From Branchiostoma floridae (lineage: Eukaryota; Chordata; Leptocardii; Amphioxiformes; Branchiostomatidae): a DNA stretch of 64,000 nt. Shown here piece by piece: positions 55,201-64,000 of this stretch. Within the stretch, counting starts at the first letter, position 1, and the number at the start of each line of letters is the position of its first letter. A program made the translations under genes and the position numbers. The stretch is from positions 5,955,216 through 6,019,215 of the forward strand of contig NC_049982.1 of NCBI RefSeq assembly GCF_000003815.2, written 5' to 3'. The notes under the pieces were generated by a model. It was given only the letters and a program-made list of their open reading frames with translations, was not told the origin of the DNA and searched no databases.

Positions 55201-58188
55201 CGAGTCGGTAAGGGATTCATATATATAACTTTATTGCACAACAATCATTATGGTACAAGGTACAGAGTATGGCATCTAGTACATAACTACAGGTCTATGG
55301 CTTAACTTGTCTTAAGGCCTATCTAACTAGTAATACAGGCGTGTGTACATGTACATGTAGTTTACAATCATAGGAGGTTTTTACAATCATTGGAGGAATT
55401 TGTAACTCTAAATATTCATCGTCGACTGACTGACTAAACATTCTTTAATATATTTTCCTATGTCCGCCATGTGGGGGTTGTCACATGTCATTATGTATTA
55501 AATTCATGTGAAGTGAATAGTAAGCCAAAGCAGGTCCACCTAGAAACATAATGCTTGGGACAAAGATTAATGCTATTTTGATAACAGGTTGTGTAATACA
55601 GCTGTGCCATGGCTTGCATTGCAACCAGGCACACCGGGCCAATCCTACTTTTCATGATAAGCACATGTATGCGAGGCTCAGGATGATAATGGACTAGAAA
55701 CATACCGTCTAAAATCTTAATAAATAAGCTAAGATAATTCTCTAAGAAGCTACCCTGGGAAAACGCAGACTCCTTCGAGACGCGCAAGGCCTAGTTTACC
55801 GATCCCCACCAAACACGCACACGGAACACCCGCCGGCCCCACAAACCAGCTGGCCTCAACTATCGATTTGCCTTGTCGGGGGCCGGAGTAAGTGGGGCCA
55901 GCTGGTAGTGGGGCGGGTGCATAGTTGCGGGAGGGCATGCGTTAGGCAGGGGATCGGTAACTCTTCTTTGCGTAGCTTCTTCGAGCTGGTTTCCCAGGGT
56001 ACTAAGAAGCAGTCAAACTTAACACCTACCATACACATCTAATATTCTGCTCTAAATGTGTACTTTGTCCAAAGTGCTTATAACAGGCCATCCTGGACAA
56101 TATTGTTAGTATAAATCATGGTTTGGTGAGTCAAACCGTGCAGGCATTAAAGTCAGCATCTTAACCAGCAAACACTTTATCCCACCTTGAATGGTATACA
56201 TTGTACATGTACAAACCTTTACTGTGATATGCTCCTTCTCACCAAAGTGTTTCACTCACCTTTGACCTCCGACCCCAGGTCATATCGGGCAGCACACGGC
56301 TGTTCTCGGCGCTGCTTCAGCGCTGCTTGGCGCGGGACGTGGTCCCCATCTGCAGGTACATCCCGCGGAAAAACTCGCCTCCGAAATTTGTTGCCTTGCT
56401 TCCACAGGTGAGTACTGAACTGTTTGTAAGATTTGGCCATACTGTCAGGTATTTCTCGATTTTGTGTTATCTTTAGGTTTGTCTTATTGTGATCATAATC
56501 TGACATAGCTTGATTTTTTTCCAATACTTAAATTGACTAAAAATACCATGTTGAAATGAATGATAAGTCATGTAGTCATTTCAAAAACTTGCTTAATAAG
56601 AAAGAAGTATGACTTCAATGCAAGTTAAGCTTATCTTAAGATATTGAGAACTAAAATTCTTTTCCATACCGGGGTATGTGGAAATGCATGCTGCACAAGG
56701 AGACAAGCATATATACTTCTACTGTCAGTCAGTATATACAGACTATGACATGTACTCAGTAATGTACAATGCAAAAATGCTATTCAGTCAGCCAACACAT
56801 AAAAAGAGAAGTGAAAACAAGCATATATACTAATAGTATTGTGTCATCGAGAACAGCAGAATTTGTTTTGTTTGTTGCTCGACTGACTTTTATTTGAAAT
56901 TGTTTGTGTTGCAGAAGGAAGAATTTGATGATAACAACATGCAGTCCACCCCAGCTGGCTTCCACGTCGTCTTCCTGCCATTTGCTGACGACCTGCGGAA
57001 GCTTAACTTTGAAGATACACCTAGAGGTGAGCCAGTGGATGTGGAGGTTCCAGGTTCAAATCTTGCCCTGCATGGTTGTCAGAATTTCTTAACTCAGCCA
57101 TGCCATGCCAGATACGTTGTCTGGCCATTGCCTCTTCCATGACCGCAATGAAAAGCAGGCCAATTTGAGCTTTCATGAATAAACAAACTTAAGGTTCAAA
57201 CAAACAAACAAATGATCCAGATCCAGATGTGAAACCATTTTTCCTCAATGTTTTCCAGCTAAGCAGGACCAGGTAGACAAGGCTAAAGAGATCATCAACA
57301 AGCTCAAGTTCAAGTATGATCCAATGAGCTTTGAAAACCCAGGTATGTTTTACACTTCAGTTGTTGCAATTGCTGTAATTATACTTATGTCTTGTGGTAC
57401 ATATGTAACTTATATATATTTAGGCATATATGAGGCCATAAACTAATTCCTTCTCTTCTCTTATGACTTTAATTACCAATTAGGTACATGCATTGTGGGT
57501 GCTAGTTAAAGCCTAGATACAAAGGAGATGGCTTCATTAATGATGGGAAAGGGGAGACGCAATATTTCTATCAATAATCAAAGACTTTTTCAACTATTTC
57601 AAATGCCCAAATGTAGACTTGATGCCTTTCTCCTTTAGTTTTACTTGAAGTCTTATCTCTCTTTCTTGAAATTAATGCAAATCTGCCACAAGTCTATTCT
57701 TATCATAAGTTTGAGCTTACTTTAATGTTATCTCTAATGCGTGTGAATTAAGTTTCATCAGGTGTATGACTAAATGGTGAATGACTGTGTACAACAAAGT
57801 TCTTATTCACAGCCACATCTTTTTCAAGAGCTGACATTTCAATGATGACCATATGCATCGTCATGTTCTGGAGAGTCTTTTTTGCCCTGAAGAAGGTGAC
57901 AGATGGTCATGGAAATGTCGGCTCCTAAAAACACGTTCTTGTTGTCATTATCATTGTGAAGCTCTATCATACAGTAGACATGTACTTTGTTATGCTGCTT
58001 CTAATCAGTGTTTGTATGTGTCAGTGATCCAGCAGCACTACAGGAACCTGGAGGCACTGGCCCTGGACAGAGATGCACCAGAAGAGGTGTACGACTTCAC
58101 ACGTGAGTCTCTCACAGAATTAGCATGTCCTGCTTAATGAGTTACTGTCGTTGTTGTTTTTTTTTTTTCAAATTTAAGTTTCCATTGA

Positions 58189-58220
<32 letters not shown>

Positions 58221-59831
58221 CTGGTACTACTACTAGCTAAGTAGTAATAGTAGCACTAGTACATGTAGTAGTACTAGTGGTAGTACTAGTAGTACTAGTA
58301 TCCAGTATTTGATTATACTCTGCTGGGATCCCTGACACAGTGGTAGGCAGCAGTGCACAGAGAACACACAGTGTATTCCATATCATCCAGCCTGACAGAA
58401 GCAGGGCTATGTCATGCCCACCCTAGAAAAGAAACATTTTATTTAAATGAGAATTTCTGCAGAGGCTTAGCAAATTCATTGTCTTCAGTTCAAACAAAAA
58501 ATTGTAATAACATCAATCCCAAGTCCTTTATTCATTATTCAAATTCATGACAGCGGCACACGGGACAAACGCTAAGCGTACGGGTGTTCTAGTTATTCTT
58601 TATTGGAAGCCCATGTCATAACAGTAAGTTATCACCTCAAGTTATCACCTGGGCTAGAGCACCCATTTTGATTGTTATCGTGGAGCAGGTATGACATTAA
58701 GTTCAGTACAGTACAGTGTGTACAAAATTGATACTACATGTACCTTATTCCCCAACAGAACCAGACAAGGAGAGGATTGACCGTCGAGCAGGCCCGCTGA
58801 TCGACGAGTTTAAGGACATCGTGTTCCCTGACGGCTACACACCGGGGGCCAAACCCAAGAGAAAGGTACAGTTTTTCCTAGTTAACTACATGTGCTATTT
58901 AGTGACAGTCATTTAGTAAAAAGTTAAAGCTAGGGCAGCGCCCATCTTTATTTTTGTAGCCCTGGGCCACCCAACTTTGTGCTATCACTACAGCAAGGGG
59001 CTAGTCCACTGGTACAACATTGTATATAGTGGTCTGTGTTTAGGTTTGATTGCACCAGTGATTGTTATGACCCATGACAAATACAAAATCTTGCACGTGT
59101 AGCAGGAGTCTGTCCAGATCTGATTACTTCTTGTTAATTAGTCCTGCATGAGCTTCTCCTGTTTTTGTGTTTGTCAATAATGGTATAAGTTGTTTTTGTT
59201 GTAATACACCAATTGTGCATGCAGAAATGATAGCAAACACGATCTTGTTTCCTACGTAAAACAGCAAGGCAATGAAATTTTATGCTACAGTTTATGTGTG
59301 ACCCACATGTTCCTAATGCACTTGTTGTGCTTGTGTTAATACAATTTGTTAATACCATTGTTATGCAGTTTCTAAAACAGTTTGTGCATTTCTTTCTTTG
59401 TGGAACAGACTGCCGCAGCTACAGCAGCAGAGCAGGTCACAGAGGCAGATATCAAGAGAATGGCGCAGGCTGGAACAGTGAGTCGTCTCTGTTACTCGTA
59501 TGTAGAAGTGGTAGTAGTACTTACTGAAGTAGTAGTAGTTTTGTAGTAGTAGCAGTAGTAGTTGGCACAGTGAGTCGTCTTTGTTATGTAGTAGTAGTAG
59601 TAGAGTAACCAGACGGTTGCCTGACCTAAGGTTTGACTGTAATATACATGTAACGTTACTTAGTTTTAAAACCTATTGTCCTTTCCTAAAAGCGTCAGTT
59701 TTTCCTTCCAGCTTGGAAAGTTGACAGTTCCTGTGCTGAAGGAGTTCTGTAAGCAGTCAGGGGTCAAGGTTACCGGCAACAAGAAACAGGACGTCATCGA
59801 TGCCATCACAGAACACTTTCAAATAGAGTAG
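49242..59831 (+). CDS. XRCC6: XRCC6 / Ku70, complete, 604 aa
   Basis: Twenty coding exons join in phase (1815 bp): 49242-49319, 49681-49788, 50011-50085, 50322-50369, 50676-50730, 51261-51357, 51937-52015, 52227-52337, 52664-52743, 52973-53056, 53583-53679, 54423-54537, 55119-55207, 56279-56407, 56915-57026, 57259-57342, 58025-58102, 58759-58865, 59409-59477, 59712-59831. Human Ku70 is 609 aa. Residues 32-245 form the vWA-like alpha/beta domain (LIFLIDCSASMF; HKRLLLFTNNDDPH). About 250-450 is the Ku beta-barrel ring (LVLMGFKP; GFHVVFLPFADD). Then come the C-terminal arm (YRNLEALALDRDAPEE), a basic KPKRK patch near 538, and a SAP domain at about 567-601 (LGKLTVPVLKEFCKQSG). With Ku80 it binds DNA ends in non-homologous end joining. 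Intron 9 uses a GC donor. Confidence 0.95.
49844..49975. mobile_element. Partial GCGGTTTTAAATT-type MITE in XRCC6 intron 2
   Basis: TACTGTAAATGCATTTAAGT and GAATTTCGCGGTAGCGGGAA match the left half of the element at 19.6 kb. The right half is not recognisable. Confidence 0.65.
54000..54345 (+). repeat. Two partial duplicates of XRCC6 exon 12 upstream of the real exon
   Basis: Copies at about 54057-54118 and 54241-54302 each hold a TGTAG acceptor and the exon start (encoding ETEKFLMPSD and, in the second, ETWKFLMPSD), then diverge. The real exon starts at 54423 (ETGKFLMPSD). Similar pyrimidine-rich sequence precedes all three. The copies run into stops and lack a matching donor. Confidence 0.8.
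55228..55330 (-). mobile_element. LINE-like 3' end, antisense in XRCC6 intron
   Basis: ATAACTTTATTGCACAACAA (reverse: TTGTTGTGCAATAAAGTTAT) matches the sequence nested in the MITE at 38.26 kb. The reverse strand ends in AATAAAG and short AT repeats, as expected for a LINE 3' end. The extent upstream is unclear. Confidence 0.45.
55750..56001. mobile_element. MITE, ACCCTGGGAAA ends
   Basis: The left end is CTACCCTGGGAAAACGCAGA and the right end is GAGCTGGTTTCCCAGGGTA. Inner TTTACCGATCCCC pairs with GGGGATCGGTAAC, and GGCCCCACAAACCAGCTGGC pairs with GCCAGCTGGTAGTGGGGC. It lies in an XRCC6 intron. Confidence 0.85.
58185..58310. repeat. TAG/TAC trinucleotide-rich tract
   Basis: GTAGTAGTAG passes into mixed GTAC, CTAG and TAGTAC units. 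It is in an XRCC6 intron. Similar tracts occur at about 59515-59610 and 61888-61910. Confidence 0.9.
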
Positions 59832-60656
59832 CCGTACACGCATATTATTTACATCTGTACTTATTATCGATTATGTACGGTCAAAACTGTCCAAGAAGGC
59901 GACTCCGAGGACCGAAAAAATCTGGTGATTTATTTTAACTATAGACAGGATTCTTAATGCTTGTGCCAATGGGAAAAATTATCGTTGGGAACCAGCAAAA
60001 AAGCATTCACATTGGTTATTTGGTCCTTTTATAGAGGTGGTCACTTGTACAGGTTTGACAGTATTGTTGAAGAATATGATGGCTGTCATACATATACAAT
60101 GTATTCTTGAGCACTTTGTAAGAAATGAGAACTTTTCACTACCATTTACCAGAATTAGATAGTGGAAAAATCACTGACGAAAATTAAGTACAGAAAGGTT
60201 GTGAAATGTGCCATCTGATGGTATCAAGCAAAGGGATAGACTTTAAGTTATCTTGAACAGCATTAACAGATTACACCTATTAGCACATAGAAGGGACCAT
60301 ACTGCTGAGAACAGAGTGGTGCAATGTTCAGTTGGATAAGACATGAACGTACCATTATTTGTTTATGAGCAACTGTGTCTGTATTCCAGGGTCAGAACCA
60401 TGTTAAGATATCTTGTGAACATTGATTCCATTTGAATGCATCAGTGGGGAAAAAACAGATGAACTTGATGTGAGGTGTTTCGTGATCCTTTGTAGTTGTG
60501 CATTTTTAGTTTTGATACTTGGCAACTGTAACATGTACTCAGTAAAACTGAAAAGATTGTAAACCTATTTGTTTCAGGATTAGACAGAGTTTGTACTTGT
60601 AAAATGTCGTCACTGGCTAAAGGTCACCAGCACATCTTTTGTGCAACTGTCCTGTC

Positions 60657-60662
60657 AATAAA
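60657..60662 (+). terminator. XRCC6 poly(A) signal AATAAA
   Basis: A canonical hexamer 826 bp after the stop codon, followed by T- and G-rich sequence. A 3' UTR of about 0.85 kb is implied. Confidence 0.65.
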
Positions 60663-60679
60663 CATTCCAGTCTTGCAGT

Positions 60680-61691
60680 TTGTGATTCCATTTATTGGGA
60701 GTTGGTTTTTCGAATGCACCATTATGTACATGTACATGTAAGTAGGCTAGTATCAGGCAAAATAACATCATAATCAAAGCATACACAACATGTAATGTTG
60801 GTACTATACTTGACAGAGGTTGTATATTTTTCATTTACACAACATCCTCATCATGACTGTGACATAGATACATGTATGCTTCCAAGCTGCAGAGTAACAG
60901 TTACTGTACAAGTGTTTAGCATGCAAGATGATGTTTGTGAAGAATAATTCATTTTATAGAGATTCAAATTCTATGACTACATTCCATTGGTGTTTCTATC
61001 AACAGGCTACATATGATGAGTCAAATTGATGTTTTGGTAGCTTCTAAAAACTGATAGAAACATCTAATCTGGTGTATTTCTAGTCCACATTTGTGTTAAA
61101 TAGCCTACAAAGAAAAGGAAACCTGAGAGGAAGTCATATTTATGCACAAACCTGAGAGAAGCCTGGACGGAATTCCAGCCTCCTGGTTTTAATTTTGGTG
61201 CAAAGAAAAGACAAAATTTGAGAGTTTAAAATTTGGATTTCTGCTTCCTCTTAGCTTTCCTTTACATCTAGTAATAATAAATGGTACAGAGAAATTGCAA
61301 AGAGAGAAGTTGGGTGCACCAAGGTTTAGCCAGGACACTGGATTCCGCAGGTCCTCTCAAAGAGTGAGCTCCGCCTGTGAGGACGCAGGTCAGAAACGTT
61401 AGGGAAATGTCGGCTTTTCGGTAACAGAAGCACTTTGTGTATGCTTGGAACCCAAAGGTAGGTTCCACTAGCTCATATAGCTACATTAGGTGAATTACAT
61501 TACGCAAATGGCATAGTAGGAAACAAAGCAAGTGATTATAAACATAGTTTATCACTTTTGGTCTTGCCGAATATTTAGCGAGTAACACATGAAAAGAGTC
61601 TTTACGCTGAGGTCGATTGGATCGTGCAATTTCACCTCTAGTATTCGGCAAGTGTGGCACCCAACACACTTGTCATAAATTCCCCGGCAGT
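60680..61691. other. Gene-free stretch between two convergent genes
   Basis: About 1 kb between the XRCC6 poly(A) signal and that of the next, minus-strand gene. It contains a short repeat-like segment at about 61375-61430 (AAATGTCGGC). No coding exon is recognised. Confidence 0.55.
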
Positions 61692-61697
61692 TTTATT
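61692..61697 (-). terminator. Poly(A) signal AATAAA (minus strand) for the right-hand gene
   Basis: TTTATT on the plus strand, about 70 bp past the stop codon ending at 61766. It supports 62197-61766 as the terminal exon. Confidence 0.6.
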
Positions 61698-61765
61698 CTT
61701 GTAGTCAAAAGCTTTCTACAATGCCTTAAAAGTTCGTTTACTTTTGCTACTTGGCAACATGACTG

Positions 61766-63374
61766 TTAGAATTGGAATTTGTTCCCTTCCCATGCTTTCT
61801 CACTGCCAAAGTCGGCAGACTGCACACTCCAGGCACCCTCCCTACTGACGACTTGGTTCGGTAAAACAACAGGTTTTAAACTTCCACTAGCACTAGTAGT
61901 ACTAGTATTACTCACGGGGTCGGTGATTGGCTGTAAGTCGGTCCTGCGGCGGGTTGTGCCGTCTGACGCTGTCTCCAGGGACGGTAAAGCGATGGAGACA
62001 GACTTAGCCTTCCCAGACTTAGGACGCCTGAAAATGCTAGAACTGCTTTTCTTGGCCAAAAGGTTGTGGCTGCTGCGTCGCTGGGCCGCATGTTGGAGAC
62101 ACAGAGACGTAGTAGAAGGCCCAATGCCGCCGTAGAGTGAGTTGCGACGTTTTGTGTCCTCCTCTATGATAACTTCCTTGTTAGGGACAACCAGTAACTG
62201 GGTAGAACAGGGAGAAAGAAAATCGCTAAATAAAAAACATTCTGTCCATCAATAGGTTTGAAGTAGACGGTAGTAAAGTTACATCATCATGGATATTCTC
62301 GTTACCACGAAATCATTGCCAAACCAGTACTCAAACAGCAGGATCGATCAGGTCTTTGTTTATTATGAGCAAAACTTGCATGCAATTTTTGTAGCGCCAT
62401 TTTTGAAGGAAAACTCTGATATCCCAGGAAATTCCTGTTTCGCCTGCACTCCCCCCTAGTACTTGCCACATACCTTTTTTCGAGGTAAAAACTAAAAACG
62501 TACAAGTCAATCAACTCTAGCAGTTGCTAATATCACCATCACCACTGGAAAATCACTCTTAAAACTAACAATGTGAAAACATTTTTTTAGTACAATAACG
62601 AAGAACAATAGGGCATTCGGCGGTCCGACTTAAAGAGAAGGTGCCCCCTATAGCTACCTGTGGTGGGAGCACGCCTTCCTCCATGCTGTCCGTGCTGAAG
62701 GTGAGTTTGTGGATGGTGCGCGGGATGATGCAGGGGGCCACAAACTCCTCCGCTGTGTGCGGGCTCAAGGCATGGCCCTGCACCAGGATGACGTCATCCA
62801 TGGTTTGGTCGATCTCGAAGGAGCGCCGGTCGACCAGGTTGGTGGGCATGTAACCTGTCTCGAGGCGCAGGCGCACTTTGTCGTGCGTCCAACCCTTACC
62901 AGGGGAAAGGATAAATCGTTGTTTGAGTGGTCAGCATTCTCCAGAGATACGAGGTTGCCTCCAGAAACAGTACATGATTTTTGTACATGTATTCGTATAT
63001 TATAACAGCTTTATCATAATAAAATTGTGGAAACATTAATGTACTAGCAAAAGTAGTCAACCAGTAACATGTACACCATGCTTTCAAAGCGCTTGACAAG
63101 CCACGAACAGCCAAAACATCAATTATTACTGAATAAAGATATATCATTACTGATTTTGCGGACACTCAATTTTTTAGCATTTGGATACCCATCTACATAA
63201 GACTATTAAAAGAAACACCGTTGATGACCAGTGCATTACCTGGTAGGCCAGAGTCTTGAGTAGCAGGGGAGTGGAGATACGGATGGCGACCACGCGCCAG
63301 ATCCGCTCCTTCAGGAAGTTAACGGAGAAGAGGTCAAACGCCATGTCCATGTCCTCCGCACTGATGTAGTATGT
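61766..63374 (-). CDS. Unrecognised protein, C-terminal 267 residues (5' part off the window)
   Basis: Three phase-0 exons on the minus strand join cleanly: 63374-63240, 62894-62658 and 62197-61766 (stop). The first two encode a compact, charged and probably folded region: DMDMAFDLFSVNFLKERIWR, then STPLLLKTLAYQ, GWTHDKVRLRLETGYMP and CIIPRTIHKLTFSTD. The last is low-complexity, basic and Ser-rich (KKSSSSIFRRPKSGKAKS) and looks disordered. A possible donor at 61915 could shorten the tail, but the poly(A) signal at 61697 favours the terminal exon given. I do not recognise the family. There is no visible transmembrane segment. The gene converges on XRCC6. Confidence 0.7.
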
Positions 63375-63472
63375 CTGTGAGCAGAGAGAACGTGTGCAAC
63401 TTAACTGAATGCGTCTATAAGTAATTAGTCCAGTGGCGTACCGAGAATTCACTTCGTGTTGTAATAAGAGTA

Positions 63473-64000
63473 TACGAGGGGCGTGCAATAAGTAATGATC
63501 CTGACCCACTTCCAGTTGTCTGATCTAAATGAAATTTTGTATGTGTAATAATTCATATCTCTATGGGTTATGTTGCAAAAGACAGCTCTGAACTAATTGT
63601 GGTTTCTGATTTACTGGTGTTTGAACTTAGTCAGGTGCGAAATGGACCAGGTGTGAAATGGAACCAGTTGAGTGTCGCGCAGTGATCCGGTTTTTGAATT
63701 TGAAAGGACGCACACCAAAGAAGACTTTTGATGAAATAAATGAAACTTATGGTGATGATGCCCCATCATATGACCTTGTAAAACGCTGGCATCCTGAATT
63801 CAAACGTGGCTGGAAGTCTGTGGAAACAGCTCCCAGACCTGGTCGTCCCTCTTGTGCCATTGATGAGGCATCAGTTGGAGGACCAACCTGGGGTGTCCTA
63901 CAAAATCGGTGTCCAGAGCTGCATCAAACGATGGGAGAAATGCATAACTCTGGGTGATTCCTATGAAGAGAAAGACTAATAACTGTGCCAAGTTTCATTA
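63473..64000 (+). mobile_element. Mariner-like element, internally deleted, right end off the window
   Basis: The 5' end TACGAGGGGCGTGCAATAAG and the following TGACCCACTTCCAGTTG are typical of a mariner family found in many animals. The transposase start at 63658 has the helix-turn-helix region (MEPVECRAVIRFLNLKGRTP; DDAPSYDLVKRWH). The reading then jumps, out of frame, to the C-terminal GVQSCIKRWEKC near 63910, so the catalytic DDD region is missing. It is a dead, non-autonomous copy. A fragment resembling its 5' end is at about 40160-40230. Confidence 0.85.

Noticed and set aside
57860-57930. Segment encoding PEEGDRWSWKCRL, resembling a tail seen in Penelope-like or other retroelements
   Set aside because: Too short and isolated to call; a similar AAATGTCGGC word recurs near 61410, but that is not enough to define an element.

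Overview
The window looks like nuclear DNA of a cephalochordate (amphioxus, Branchiostoma-like). Genes are intron-rich with canonical GT..AG boundaries and AATAAA signals. Two genes align closely with chordate proteins (Ku70/XRCC6 and M1AP). The introns and intergenic DNA are full of short foldback transposons, decayed LINE tails and microsatellites. The species call is inference; the eukaryotic gene structure is read directly. Exon coordinates come from splice sites, reading frame and phase compatibility; no transcript data were available.

Layout. (1) 416-10577, minus: most of an M1AP (meiosis 1 associated protein) gene, with its 3' end off the left edge. (2) About 10.6-17.2 kb: no gene recognised; transposon remnants. 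(3) 17232-26675, plus: an unrecognised three-exon gene for a 308-aa protein with a basic N-terminus and two hydrophobic C-terminal segments. (4) 29717-36354, minus: a seven-exon gene for a 399-aa glutathione S-transferase-like protein whose introns host at least four copies of one foldback element. (5) 39703-47363, plus: exon 1 splices in phase to an 11-finger C2H2 exon at 46291, while a complete four-exon MADF-type gene with its own stop and poly(A) signal lies inside that intron. The MADF exon also has an acceptor in the right phase for the same exon 1. (6) 48.4-60.7 kb, plus: a complete 20-coding-exon XRCC6 (Ku70) gene, 604 aa, with a noncoding first exon, a promoter carrying CRE, ETS and E2F words, and one GC-AG intron. 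(7) 61766-63374, minus: the 3' part of an unrecognised gene, convergent with XRCC6. (8) 63.47-64 kb: an internally deleted mariner-like element.

The genes do not form a pathway. Ku70 acts in double-strand break repair and M1AP in meiotic recombination, but they are about 38 kb apart and I see no sign of co-regulation. The recurring theme is small-scale exon duplication: partial duplicate exons or splice sites occur in M1AP, the 308-aa gene, the GST-like gene and XRCC6. Together with the shared-exon MADF/zinc-finger locus, these are the most interesting observations.
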